A stretch of DNA of 64,000 nucleotides. It comes from G963556115 sp963677015. GTDB taxonomy: Bacteria; Planctomycetota; SZUA-567. Below are positions 56,023 to 64,000 of the stretch, piece by piece. The notes beneath the pieces are model-generated. The model had not been told where the DNA came from. It worked only from the letters and a program-made list of their open reading frames with translations, and ran no database searches. Both the position numbers and the translations under genes were made by a program. Where the stretch lies: contig OY781533.1 in NCBI GenBank assembly GCA_963677015.1, positions 310,001 to 374,000 on the forward strand, read 5' to 3'. The first letter of the stretch is position 1; every line of letters begins with the position of its first letter.

Positions 56023-57318
56023 ATGAAAGCTGACGTTACAGAAGTGGCAACATGCCGTTATAAAGTTGAGATTAAAGTTGATGCTGATGAGGTAAAGAAA
56101 GAGTATGACCAGATGCTGGATACTCTACGTTCAAGAGTTGCCATAAAGGGTTTCAGACGCGGACATACACCGGATCGTGTTATCATGCGCCGTTACGGTG
56201 AAGATATTGCCAAGGATGTAACTCAGAAACTCTTTCAGGAGTCATTCACTCAGGCGCTCAAGGATAATGAACTTTCTCCTCTGGGTGAGCCTGATCTTGA
56301 CTATGATAGCCTTGAAGCTGTCTCTGGTAAAGATTTCGCTTTTGAAACCGAGATTGATGTCAGACCTAAATTTGATCTGCCTGAATACAAGGGAATAAAG
56401 CTGGTACAGGAGATTGAGGCGGTTAAAGATGAGGACGTAGAAGAAAATCTTGAGAATATGCGTAAGGGTTTTGCAGAATTCAAAGAGACTGATGAAGCGT
56501 TCAAGAAGGGTTATGCTCTTACAGCTGATCTGAAGATGTCTGAGGGTGAAACTCAGATTATGGCACGTGATGATTTCCGTATTCCACCTGAAGCTGTATA
56601 CCTGATGGGCGTTGAGATCAAGGATCTGCAGGAGCAGCTGGATGGACTGAAGGTCGGCGAAGAGAAGCTTTTCAATGTCGATGTTCCTGAGTCATTCTAT
56701 CAGAAGGATGCTGCCGGCAAAAATGTTGACATCAAGGTTGTTGTCAAGAAAATTGAGGAATCTATTCTTCCTGAACTGAGTGATGAGCTTGCTAAAAAGG
56801 TCGGAATGGAAAGCCTTGATAAAGTACGTGAGCGTATTCGTGAGGGTATGGAGTCTGAGAAGAAACAGGCAGCTGATACCGAGACTGCCAAGAAACTGAT
56901 TGAAGACCTTCTGGCCAAGGTTGAGATGGAGCTTCCTGCAGATTATATTAATAAACAGGTTGAGTCCAGAACCAATGCTGCCCGTGAAGCTGTAAAAACT
57001 GCTGATGAAGCTGGTAAGGAAGAGGCTGAGAAGAAGCTGGAAGAGGCAGAAAGCGGAGCTCGTGAAGAGGTAGTGAAGAATGTGAAACGCAGTGTTCTGC
57101 TCGATACTATCGCTGATAAAGAAGAGATTGAGGTCAAGGAAGCGGATGTAATGCAGTATATTGACGCTATGGCCCGTCAGTATGGTATGCCTCCAGAGCA
57201 GATGCTGAAAATGATTCAGCAGCAGAATTCAATGTACTATATCGTTCAGGATGTACGTGACGGTAAAGTTATTGAATTCGTAATGAAGAATGCTGAAATC
57301 GAAGAAAAAAAGATTTAG
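56023..57318 (+). CDS. tig: Trigger factor
   Basis: 431 aa ribosome-associated chaperone with peptidyl-prolyl isomerase activity. The N-terminal ribosome-binding domain has IKGFRRGHTP (about 44-53), with the GFRxG signature. The PPIase-like middle domain (about 155-245) and helical C-terminal chaperone domain follow. The middle domain is degenerate relative to strong FKBP motifs. Classic position before clpP-clpX. First gene of the cluster with its own strong promoter. Confidence 0.95.
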   Translation: MKADVTEVATCRYKVEIKVDADEVKKEYDQMLDTLRSRVAIKGFRRGHTPDRVIMRRYGEDIAKDVTQKLFQESFTQALKDNELSPLGEPDLDYDSLEAVSGKDFAFETEIDVRPKFDLPEYKGIKLVQEIEAVKDEDVEENLENMRKGFAEFKETDEAFKKGYALTADLKMSEGETQIMARDDFRIPPEAVYLMGVEIKDLQEQLDGLKVGEEKLFNVDVPESFYQKDAAGKNVDIKVVVKKIEESILPELSDELAKKVGMESLDKVRERIREGMESEKKQAADTETAKKLIEDLLAKVEMELPADYINKQVESRTNAAREAVKTADEAGKEEAEKKLEEAESGAREEVVKNVKRSVLLDTIADKEEIEVKEADVMQYIDAMARQYGMPPEQMLKMIQQQNSMYYIVQDVRDGKVIEFVMKNAEIEEKKI

Positions 57319-57531
57319 CCGCAAATCATATACCGGGTTGGTAGGATTTTTCTGAGTATGTAAATGCATATGCAGAAAATAATGATCTGAGAATGTCCTG
57401 AAAGCAGGCTGTAAGCTTTATACGGGATTTTCCGGCTGGTTTGGGGTATTGATAATATAACCGTGTCCGTTGTTCCGGGTGAGAATTATTCCCGGCAGCG
57501 GCAGGAAAATTAACGACAGGAGCGTTGCATC

Positions 57532-58164
57532 ATGACTGATGATAATGAAATCTATGGTTTCGACTATGTGCCGACTGTTCTGGAAAAAACAGGAAGGGGT
57601 GAGCGTAGTTATGACCTTCTTTCAAGGCTGCTGAAGGATCGTATTATTTTTGTCAGCGGTACGATCAATGAGTATCGCGCAAATCTTATTATAGCCGAAC
57701 TTCTCTTTCTTGAACTTGAGAACAGGGAATCAGATATACATATTTATATCAATTCTCCAGGCGGAAGTGTTACTGCCGGTCTCGCAATTTATGACACCAT
57801 CCAGCATCTGCAGCCGGATGTCTGTACTTATTCTATTGGTCAGACCGCGAGTATGGGGACTATTCTGCTCGCAGCCGGTACTCACGGTAAACGGTTCAGT
57901 CTGCCTAATAGCCGGATAATGATTCACCAGCCCTGGGGCGGTGCTTCCGGTACTGCAGAGGATATAAATATTCGCGCTAAAGAGATTAACAGACTGAAGA
58001 AGAGTCTTTATGATATTCTCGTGAAGCATACCGGTAAGACCCTTGAAGAGGTTACTGCTGACTGTGACCGTGATTATTTCATGGATGCGCAGGCGGCTAA
58101 AGATTATGGTCTGATCGATGAAGTGCTTACCCCTGAGGATAAATCAGGAACCGAAGAAGAGTAA
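57532..58164 (+). CDS. clpP: ATP-dependent Clp protease proteolytic subunit
   Basis: 210 aa serine peptidase forming the ClpP tetradecamer. Catalytic Ser107 in TASMG and His132 in MIHQPWGG, with Asp in the TADCDRDYF region near 180. Standard length. AGGAG lies about 10 bases before the ATG. It works with ClpX encoded next and with trigger factor upstream. Confidence 0.97.
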   Translation: MTDDNEIYGFDYVPTVLEKTGRGERSYDLLSRLLKDRIIFVSGTINEYRANLIIAELLFLELENRESDIHIYINSPGGSVTAGLAIYDTIQHLQPDVCTYSIGQTASMGTILLAAGTHGKRFSLPNSRIMIHQPWGGASGTAEDINIRAKEINRLKKSLYDILVKHTGKTLEEVTADCDRDYFMDAQAAKDYGLIDEVLTPEDKSGTEEE

Positions 58165-58256
58165 TCTGCTAAAACTGACAGTAAGCAGGTGCAGATACTG
58201 TGAAATGATTCGGTAAGTACTTTTTAAGATATGTTCTAAAAAGAGAAAGATAAATA

Positions 58257-59618
58257 ATGGCAAAAACAGGCAGCAAACGTAGAAAGGATCAGTCGTGCAC
58301 ATTCTGTGGCAGGACGCAGGATATGGTCAAGAGGCTGATTGCCGGTCAGGATGGAGTATGCATCTGTAATGACTGTGTTCAGCTTTGTGCGAGTATCCTG
58401 GAGCAGGAGGATCTGCGGGAACCTGCAACTTATGCCGAAGACCTTTTATTTGAAGATTCGGAAATCCCTTCCCCGCGTGATATCAAGCGGGCTATGGATG
58501 AGTATGTCATTGGGCAGAATTTCGCCAAACGCGTTCTTTCTGTTGCGGTACATAATCATTATAAGCGGCTTTCACAGCAGAATATGCGTTCGGAAGACGG
58601 CATTGAAATCGAGAAGTCAAATGTATTGATGATCGGTCCGTCAGGCTGCGGTAAGACTCTGATGGCGAAGATTCTCGCTAAAACCGCCGATGTTCCGTTT
58701 GCTATTGCTGATGCTACTACTCTTACAGAGGCCGGCTATGTCGGTGAAGATGTTGAGAATATTCTTTTGCGGCTTATTCAGGCTGCAGATGGAGATATCG
58801 CACGTGCTGAACGGGGTATAATCTTTATTGATGAAATCGATAAAATCGGCAAGAAAACTCAGAACGTGTCGATTACCCGTGATGTTTCCGGTGAAGGTGT
58901 TCAGCAGGCACTGTTGAAGATGCTGGAAGGGACAACCTGTAATGTTCCTCCTCAGGGTGGCAGAAAGCATCCTGAGCAGAAATATCTTCAGATAAATACT
59001 CAGAATATTCTGTTTATCTGTGGCGGTTCATTTCAGGGTCTGGATGAGGTGATCTCACGACGTATAGGACATAAGTCGATTGGATTCCATCGTGAAGCGG
59101 GTAAGTCCGGTAATCAGGAACTTGGTGATCTGCTGGAGCAGGTCGATACCGATGATCTTTTGGAGTTTGGTATTATTCCGGAACTTCTGGGTCGTATACC
59201 GGTTTTGGCTCCTATCCGTCCTCTGGATGAAGAATCACTGATCAAGGTGCTGACCGAGCCTAAGAATGCGCTGGTTCGTCAATATGTGAAATTCTTCTCA
59301 TTTGAAGACGCTGAGCTTGAATTTAGCGACGAGGCTTTGCATATGATTGCAAAAGAGGCAATCAAGAAAGAAACAGGGGCCAGAGCTTTGCGGGGTATAA
59401 TGGAGGATCATCTGATTGATCTGATGTTTGATCTGCCGGATCTGCCTAAACCGGGTCGCTATGTTATAGATAAGGATTATCTTCAGAATGGCTGGAACTG
59501 TATCGAAGTAGATGAAACACTGCCGGCTGAGCCTAAAGAGAAGAAGAAATCACGTAAAGAGCTTGAACGTGAGAATGATGAAGAGAGATTTGAGGAACTT
59601 GGTCTCGATATTTTCTAA
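58257..59618 (+). CDS. clpX: ATP-dependent Clp protease ATPase subunit ClpX
   Basis: 453 aa AAA+ unfoldase. N-terminal zinc-binding domain (CTFCGRTQDM ... CICNDC, residues 14-45), Walker A (GPSGCGKT), Walker B (IIFIDEIDKIG) and the sensor-2 GARALR. It delivers substrates to ClpP. A polar, Lys/Glu-rich C-terminal tail (about residues 425-453) is a little longer than usual. A terminator follows the gene. Confidence 0.97.
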   Translation: MAKTGSKRRKDQSCTFCGRTQDMVKRLIAGQDGVCICNDCVQLCASILEQEDLREPATYAEDLLFEDSEIPSPRDIKRAMDEYVIGQNFAKRVLSVAVHNHYKRLSQQNMRSEDGIEIEKSNVLMIGPSGCGKTLMAKILAKTADVPFAIADATTLTEAGYVGEDVENILLRLIQAADGDIARAERGIIFIDEIDKIGKKTQNVSITRDVSGEGVQQALLKMLEGTTCNVPPQGGRKHPEQKYLQINTQNILFICGGSFQGLDEVISRRIGHKSIGFHREAGKSGNQELGDLLEQVDTDDLLEFGIIPELLGRIPVLAPIRPLDEESLIKVLTEPKNALVRQYVKFFSFEDAELEFSDEALHMIAKEAIKKETGARALRGIMEDHLIDLMFDLPDLPKPGRYVIDKDYLQNGWNCIEVDETLPAEPKEKKKSRKELERENDEERFEELGLDIF

Positions 59619-59644
59619 CTTCATTATTTTGAGATATATTTATG

Positions 59645-59677
59645 CCATCCTGCGCAGTTGTGCAGGGTGGTTTTTTT
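59645..59677 (+). terminator. Terminator after clpX
   Basis: CCATCCTGC (59645-59653) pairs with GCAGGGTGG (59662-59670) with one G-T pair, followed by seven Ts. Confidence 0.85.
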
Positions 59678-59705
59678 ACCGGTTTATTTTGAGTGGGCTT
59701 TATCC

Positions 59706-59735
59706 TTGACCTTTCCGGTACTTTATTACTATAAT
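59706..59735 (+). promoter_or_regulatory. Sigma-70 type promoter of hldD
   Basis: TTGACC (59706-59711), 18 bases, TATAAT (59730-59735), directly after the clpX terminator and about 38 bases before the expected ribosome site of hldD. Confidence 0.65.
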
Positions 59736-59779
59736 TAGACTTTATTTGTATTTATATAGCTTTTTGCAGGAGATAATAA

Positions 59780-60721
59780 ATGTATGTAGTAACTGGAGCG
59801 GCAGGTTTTATCGGCAGTAATATTGTTAAAGAACTCAATAACCGCGGTATTGAAGATATAATCGCGGTGGACGATCTAACTGAAGGTGATAAATTCAGAA
59901 ATCTTGCGGATACTGTAATCGCAGATTATCTGGATATAACTGAATTTGCTGAAATATGCACCGGAATGAAAAATTTGGGTGACATTACTGCTATCATTCA
60001 TAATGGCGCTTGTGCCAATACTATGGAGTATAACGGTAAATATATGTTTGAGAGGAATTTCACGTATTCTAAAAATGTGTTTGAGTATGCTACGACCTTT
60101 GCTTTGCCTTTAGTTTATGCCAGCAGTGCTTCAGTATACGGTACCGGCAGGGTCTCAATCGAAGAGCGGGAGTATGAGCGTCCTATAAATGTTTATGCCT
60201 ATTCAAAGCTTTCTTTTGATCAGTACTTCCGTGCCAATATGCACCGTGCGCGCAATACTGTAGTCGGGCTGCGTTATTTCAATGTGTATGGTCCGCGAGA
60301 GGCTGAAAAAGGACGTATGGCATCTATGGTATATCAGATTGCCAAGCAGCTCAAGGAAAACAATAAGGTGAAGCTGTTTGAAGGTACTGACGGATTTGAG
60401 GATGGTGGACAGATGCGCGATTTTGTCTCGGTTCTTGATGTGGCGAAAGTTAATCTTTTCTTTGCCGGCAGTTCTAATGTACATGGGGTTTTCAATGTAG
60501 GTACCGGTAAAGCCCGTTCATTCAATGATGTCGCCAGAAAGTTTATTGAACTGCAGGGTAGCGGCAGCATAGAGTATGTTCCGTTCCCTGATACTCTTAT
60601 CGGCAAGTATCAGAGCTTTACTGAAGCTGATCTTACTAAACTTCGGGCTGCTGGGTATACCGAGGACTTTATGAGTCTGGAAGAGGGAATTGATTTCAGT
60701 CGCAGTTACTGGGGGATATAG
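59780..60721 (+). CDS. hldD: ADP-L-glycero-D-manno-heptose 6-epimerase
   Basis: 313 aa extended short-chain dehydrogenase/epimerase. GAAGFIG (8-14) is the NAD(P) motif, SSASVYG and YAYSKLSFD hold the Ser/Tyr/Lys catalytic residues, and the C-terminal FPDTLIGKYQSFTEADLTKLR is typical of HldD/RfaD. Makes the L,D-heptose used in lipopolysaccharide inner core, implying an outer membrane. AGGAG lies 7 bases upstream. A broken transporter gene starts 9 bases after its stop. Confidence 0.9.
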   Translation: MYVVTGAAGFIGSNIVKELNNRGIEDIIAVDDLTEGDKFRNLADTVIADYLDITEFAEICTGMKNLGDITAIIHNGACANTMEYNGKYMFERNFTYSKNVFEYATTFALPLVYASSASVYGTGRVSIEEREYERPINVYAYSKLSFDQYFRANMHRARNTVVGLRYFNVYGPREAEKGRMASMVYQIAKQLKENNKVKLFEGTDGFEDGGQMRDFVSVLDVAKVNLFFAGSSNVHGVFNVGTGKARSFNDVARKFIELQGSGSIEYVPFPDTLIGKYQSFTEADLTKLRAAGYTEDFMSLEEGIDFSRSYWGI

Positions 60722-60729
60722 GAGCTTGT

Positions 60730-61157
60730 ATGTCTAATCAGCTGATTGGTATTGTAATTGGCGGAACTATACCAGCGGTTTTTCAGTTTTTTCAGAAGTT
60801 TGGCAGCAAAGAAGGGGTAACTCCAGGTGCGTTTTGAGTGGTTATAGGTGTAACAATTGCGTTAGTCGGCGTAGTAATAACGTTGGTGACGCCTAGTGGC
60901 GGGTTCAGTGTACGAGGTAGCGTATTTACTTTTCTAAGCGGTGTCTTTTGGTCTCTATCGCTTGCTGGTATATTCTATATCTTTTTCTTTATAATGTACC
61001 TATAAACAAGCTCAATCTGGTATTTAATGCCAATACGCTTACAACAGTTTTTCTTAGCTTCTTTTTGCTTGGAGAATGGAGTGAGGTGAATCTATTAAAA
61101 GTTGTTGTTGGTGCAATATTAGTGGTAGCTGGAGCTGTAGTTGTGTCACAAGCATAA
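60730..61157 (+). pseudogene. Broken EamA/DMT-family transporter gene
   Basis: ATG at 60730 with GGAG close upstream opens a reading frame of membrane-protein character (MSNQLIGIVIGGTIPAVFQFF...) that meets an in-frame TGA at about 60838, then continues in the same frame as hydrophobic protein until a T-rich run (about 60983-60995), where the frame must shift for the homologous C-terminal half (NANTLTTVFLSFFLLGEWSEVN ... LVVAGAVVV, ending at 61157) to be read. Two independent lesions in a roughly 140-codon EamA-like gene indicate a recent pseudogene. UGA is a normal stop in this genome, so recoding is unlikely. Sequencing error cannot be excluded. Confidence 0.7.
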
Positions 61158-61178
61158 GACAATCAGAGTATTTCATAT

Positions 61179-61211
61179 AAGCTGTGGATTTTTGTTCCTC
61201 AGCTTTTTTTT
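61179..61211 (+). terminator. Terminator after the EamA pseudogene
   Basis: AAGCTG-x-GGA (61179-61188) pairs with TCC-x-CAGCTT (61196-61205), with one mismatch, then eight Ts (61204-61211). Confidence 0.8.
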
Positions 61212-61575
61212 ATTTAGAATTAAAGAAAATGTGTGTTGAGCCGATAATAGTTAAAAAAGTTTCAGTCATGGATGTCTGAATAAGATTCTTCAGGAAGATG
61301 GAATTCTACGGATAATTTTATGACTGGAAATGTTAATGCCTGCCTAATGCATATCATTCCAACGAGTCATATTTGAAAAAATAGCAGCAGAATTTTCAGA
61401 TGCAGACGTCATATGTAGTAATTATCCGGTAAAATATAATGGGAATATTGTATATTTCCGACTGAGTTATTGAGTTATTAAAGATAGTTATGGTGAATGA
61501 TCCTCTCCTGCTTAATTGTGCAGCAGTTTGGATATTTATTTGAATGGTTTGAAGCGTATATGGAGGATTTAAGTT
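61212..61575. other. Intergenic region, sigma-28 promoter and long leader
   Basis: 364 bases. The sigma-28-like promoter at 61221-61247 lies about 330 bases upstream of the next start. Tiny ORFs (up to about 18 codons, such as at 61320 and 61491) lack convincing ribosome sites and are not called. No stable structure stands out. Confidence 0.5.
61221..61247 (+). promoter_or_regulatory. Sigma-28 (FliA) type promoter
   Basis: TAAAGAAA (61221-61228), 11 bases, GCCGATAA (61240-61247): the -10 matches the FliA consensus in all eight positions, and the TAAA core of the -35 also matches. Confidence 0.78.
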
Positions 61576-62253
61576 ATGATTGAAAATATTACAGATACTT
61601 CCGGTATTAATTTTGGAGTGCAAGGGGGCGGTAGTGTTGAAGATACTGATATATCATTCAAGGCCATTTTTGAGACTACTTTGGAGACAGAGGAACCGGA
61701 AAACTGGGATCCCGAGAATACCGGTCAGTTTATAACTATGGGCGAAGTAAATAAGGCGATAAAACAGGATTTCAGTAATTTTCAGAAACTTGTTGACGGC
61801 GTTCTTGAGGATGCCGGGATAAGTTCGTACCCTGAGTTTTCAGTCAGAATGGACACTGAAAATAATCTGTATATTGATGGTGATCGTAGAGATAAAGCGC
61901 TGATTGAGAATTTGCTTAACAGTGATTCTGAAATATGTAAAACCTTCAGTAGCCTGCAGGAGAATGTCTTATTGGAGGCTAAAATGGAAAAGTTAATGGA
62001 CTTTATAGAAGTTTATAGCGGTAATGAGTTGAGTATTGCTGAAACCCGGCAGCAGCTGTCAAGTGATTATAGTGATGAAGATGAAGATTTTGCTATAACA
62101 GTTACAGATGACTTTGGATATAAACCCAGTTTATCTGTTGGCGGTAAGGAGTTTGAATTATCGGTGTTTTCTGAAATAGAAGAAGCGATTGCTGCTGGTA
62201 TTGATTATACTGTCGATTATCCGCAAGAATTGGAGTTTACATATTCATTATAA
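61576..62253 (+). CDS. Unknown acidic protein, sigma-28 regulon candidate
   Basis: 225 aa, acidic, without signal peptide or membrane segments. GGAGG lies 9 bases before the ATG. Residues about 72-136 hold a module (AGI-x-x-x-P-x-F-S, L-Y/R-I, IE-x-LLN-x-D) that reappears in the 158-aa protein two genes on. A sigma-28-type promoter lies about 330 bases upstream. By location and promoter it is a likely late flagellar or chemotaxis gene, but I recognise no named family. Confidence 0.6.
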   Translation: MIENITDTSGINFGVQGGGSVEDTDISFKAIFETTLETEEPENWDPENTGQFITMGEVNKAIKQDFSNFQKLVDGVLEDAGISSYPEFSVRMDTENNLYIDGDRRDKALIENLLNSDSEICKTFSSLQENVLLEAKMEKLMDFIEVYSGNELSIAETRQQLSSDYSDEDEDFAITVTDDFGYKPSLSVGGKEFELSVFSEIEEAIAAGIDYTVDYPQELEFTYSL

Positions 62254-62583
62254 CCATGTGTCTGCTTTGTGATGGTCATAATTATATATATAGTTTTTTT
62301 AAAAAAAGATTAATGTAATGCGTGGCAGGTAAACAGTTATTAATTGAGAAAGCTAACCAAGATGTAATTAACTGCTATTATGAATGTTATAACGGATTAT
62401 GAGACATCTCTTTATTATTGGAAATGGGAATTTGCTAGTGTAGTCGTGTTCTTCCTGGATCGGGGTTTTAAAAAATACGAATTAAATTGACTAAAAACTG
62501 ACAGTATAGTAAAGAGCGAGTATTGGTGTCCGATAATAATTGTGTTGTAACGGATAATTAATCACTACGAGCGGGAGGTGGTT
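62254..62583. other. Intergenic region with sigma-28 promoter
   Basis: 330 bases, AT-rich, with a 15-base A/T palindrome near 62296. The only assignable element is the sigma-28-type promoter at 62510-62536. No gene seen. Confidence 0.5.
62510..62536 (+). promoter_or_regulatory. Sigma-28 (FliA) type promoter
   Basis: TAAAGAGC (62510-62517), 11 bases, TCCGATAA (62529-62536): seven of eight -10 bases match, and TAAAG in the -35 is kept. It lies 48 bases before the next ATG. Confidence 0.78.
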
Positions 62584-63060
62584 ATGGTTAGTGTAAAAAG
62601 CGGTAGGTTTGCAACCGGCAAAACTCAGCGGTTGTATTACAGTAAAAATATTGTAGATAAATTTTCAAGGTATTTCTATACCTTTGTAAGCAAGTTCCCC
62701 TCTGTCTCCGGCAGCGGTGATCATCCGGTGCATAAAGAGGTGTATATGTATGCTATTGCTTACGAGCAAGATAGCTTCGGCTGTATGCTTGATTACGCTT
62801 TGCAGAGAGAAGGAATTGGAAAAGATCCTTCATTTGATATCATGGCAACTAGGACGGGAACCCTCCGCCTTGCAACAAATCATCCTAGACGGAATGTGAT
62901 TGAGAGTATCCTGAATGAGGATAGGTCGCTGTTTGACACTTATCGGCGTATAGAGGATTATTATACCCGTATTGCCTTAATTGCCGGCAGCTCTGGAAAA
63001 CTCAATCGTGAATTCTTGATAAAGGTATCGAATGAAGGATATCGTATCAGGGTCAAGTAG
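62584..63060 (+). CDS. Unknown small basic protein, sigma-28 regulon candidate
   Basis: 158 aa from the ATG at 62584 (GGGAGG, 6 bases upstream; a GTG at 62578 sits on the ribosome site). Residues about 69-132 contain a module similar to the one in the 225-aa protein: EGIGKDPSFDI, GTLRLATNHPR, VIESILNEDRSLF. The N-terminal part is Ser/Tyr-rich (SKFPSVSGSGDHP). A sigma-28-type promoter lies just upstream and a strong terminator after it, so it is its own transcript. No named family recognised. Confidence 0.65.
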   Translation: MVSVKSGRFATGKTQRLYYSKNIVDKFSRYFYTFVSKFPSVSGSGDHPVHKEVYMYAIAYEQDSFGCMLDYALQREGIGKDPSFDIMATRTGTLRLATNHPRRNVIESILNEDRSLFDTYRRIEDYYTRIALIAGSSGKLNREFLIKVSNEGYRIRVK

Positions 63061-63090
63061 CATCCTGAAATAGTTTGGTCTGGTTTTATG

Positions 63091-63123
63091 AGGACTCTGA
63101 ATTTTTCAGAGTCCTTTTTTTGT
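63091..63123 (+). terminator. Strong terminator
   Basis: AGGACTCTGAA (63091-63101) pairs perfectly with TTCAGAGTCCT (63105-63115), loop TTT, followed by an eight-T run. Confidence 0.92.
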
Positions 63124-63236
63124 CGTTGCAGGTTGTGTGGCGGTTGCAGCTGTTCTCTGACGATATAACTTTTTGCTGCCTGCGACCGAATTTTGCAATT
63201 GAGAAAAATTATATTATTTATAAGTAATATTAATTA

Positions 63237-63263
63237 TAAATAATATACTGGTACTTGCCGATA
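63237..63263 (+). promoter_or_regulatory. Sigma-28 (FliA) type promoter
   Basis: TAAATAAT (63237-63244), 11 bases, GCCGATAA (63256-63263): the -10 matches consensus fully and the -35 keeps TAAA. It lies about 50 bases before the next ATG. Confidence 0.8.
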
Positions 63264-63313
63264 ATTCAGGTAGATGCTAAAACCTGCAGAATTATAGTAA
63301 AAAGGAGGTTATT

Positions 63314-63571
63314 ATGATTTCTCAAAATTGCAAACATTTGAAAGAGTTCGTCGGTATTGAGCGTGAGGTGATTCTTCGACATATTCAAGATCACAAATGG
63401 TACAGAAAAATCGGGGACTATAATGAAGGTGTCGCTGATTTTATTGATTGTTACGGCTGGCTGATGCGGGATATGTATTGTACGGCGATCTGTGAGTATC
63501 GGGATGAGTGCAAGATTAGTCAGGAGTTGCAGAAAGGTGCAGCAACTGAAAAAATTGATGTGGCATCGTGA
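63314..63571 (+). CDS. Small Cys-rich unknown protein, sigma-28 regulon candidate
   Basis: 85 aa from the ATG at 63314 (AAGGAGG 6 bases upstream). A W/Y-rich middle (HIQDHKWYRKIGDYNEGVAD, FIDCYGWLMRDMYCTAICEYRDEC) holds four Cys that could bind metal or form disulfides. No signal peptide. The sequence reminds me of hypothetical proteins in flagellated bacteria, but I cannot name the family. Sigma-28 promoter directly upstream; fliW 138 bases downstream. Confidence 0.7.
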   Translation: MISQNCKHLKEFVGIEREVILRHIQDHKWYRKIGDYNEGVADFIDCYGWLMRDMYCTAICEYRDECKISQELQKGAATEKIDVAS

Positions 63572-63709
63572 ACTAATTGCAGAAATATTATAAAAATGTT
63601 TGAGAATATCAGCGTAAATGCCGAAGTAGAATATATGTGGTTATGAAGACGCACCATGGTTTATTATGGTGCTGAGCTCCTTTTGATTAATTTTGTTAGG
63701 TAGGTGATA

Positions 63710-64000
63710 ATGAAGGTAAAGACAACACGCTTTGGGGAAATCGAAGTGCCTGATGAAACCTTGATTACTTTTCCAGAAGGTGTAATTGGATTTAAGGAAG
63801 CAAGAGGTTTTGTTATTTTTGATTGCGGTGATCAGGGGCTGTTTAAATGGTTGCAGTCTACAGATATACCTGAACTCGCCTTTGTTATTTGCGAATCTCA
63901 TCTCATTGTACCTAATTATCAGGTGATTATCGGTCAGAAAGAACGTGATCTGTTGCAGCTGGAAAATGTTGAGGACGCAGCAGTATGTCTGATACTGGTT
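63710..64000 (+). CDS. fliW: Flagellar assembly factor FliW (partial, runs off the end)
   Basis: 97 codons visible from the ATG at 63710 (AGGTG 4-8 bases upstream); the gene continues past the window. FPEGVIGFKEARGFVIFD and the later FKWLQS are typical of FliW. FliW binds flagellin and the CsrA post-transcriptional regulator and controls flagellin synthesis. csrA often follows fliW, so a flagellar operon probably continues beyond the window. Confidence 0.95.
   Translation, partial: MKVKTTRFGEIEVPDETLITFPEGVIGFKEARGFVIFDCGDQGLFKWLQSTDIPELAFVICESHLIVPNYQVIIGQKERDLLQLENVEDAAVCLILV

Noticed and set aside
60836..60841. In-frame TGA in the EamA gene as selenocysteine or Trp codon
   Set aside because: TGA ends several intact genes here (for example the kinase-linked HD-GYP gene and chemoreceptor 1), no SECIS-like hairpin follows, and a second lesion exists.
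1..64000. CRISPR array, rRNA or tRNA genes, insertion sequences
   Set aside because: No regularly spaced direct repeats, no cloverleaf-like or rRNA-like conserved sequence and no transposase genes were seen in the intergenic regions.

Overview
The window looks like chromosomal DNA of a Gram-negative-type, motile, at least partly anaerobic bacterium. An anaerobic ribonucleotide reductase with its activase, two membrane ferredoxins of the NapH type, an outer-core heptose epimerase (hldD), methyl-accepting chemoreceptors, cheV and fliW all point this way. Several secreted proteins and a Cys-rich small protein have no family I can name. URO-D-fold proteins beside LacI regulators and sugar ABC genes recall Lentisphaerota/PVC-type genomes; that placement is an inference and not proven here. 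UGA is used as a normal stop in several intact genes.

Layout. 0-1.8 kb: two membrane-bound 4Fe-4S proteins. 1.8-5.2 kb (minus): a TerB/J-domain protein, YcjF-like and YcjX-like proteins. 5.5-9.4 kb: two tandem chemoreceptor genes. 9.6-15.4 kb (minus): a set of small, secreted and lipoprotein genes of unknown role downstream of a CrtI-like FAD oxidoreductase. 15.4-17.3 kb (minus): an RluA-type pseudouridine synthase and panC. 17.4-18.3 kb (minus): a paralogue of the secreted protein at 9.9 kb. 18.5-23.1 kb: bioB followed by a two-gene ABC exporter. 23.8-28.7 kb: nrdR-nrdD, nrdG and an AmmeMemoRadiSam-type radical SAM gene. 28.7-33.4 kb: smc and mutM. 33.4-38.6 kb (minus): pstSCAB-phoU behind a candidate Pho box.

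38.8-43.3 kb: hybrid histidine kinase, HD-GYP response regulator and cheV, a signalling operon divergent from pst. 43.4-54.3 kb: a sugar-related locus. It has a URO-D-fold gene and two LacI regulators on the minus strand, facing a plus-strand operon of a RhaM-type mutarotase, a second URO-D-fold gene, a double-domain sugar ABC ATPase, two permeases and a binding protein. The control region between them carries a promoter, repeated TTAAGCA elements and palindromes. 54.5-55.6 kb (minus): gmd. 56.0-59.6 kb: tig-clpP-clpX. 59.8-60.7 kb: hldD, followed by a broken EamA-type transporter gene.

61.2-64 kb: the edge of a flagellar region. Three near-consensus sigma-28 promoters precede three small unknown genes, two of which share a protein module, and the window ends inside fliW.

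Most interesting points: the sigma-28 cluster of unknown genes; an NrdD in which the expected glycyl-radical Gly aligns with Ser767; the URO-D/mutarotase/ABC locus and its operator region; and the EamA pseudogene with two separate lesions.
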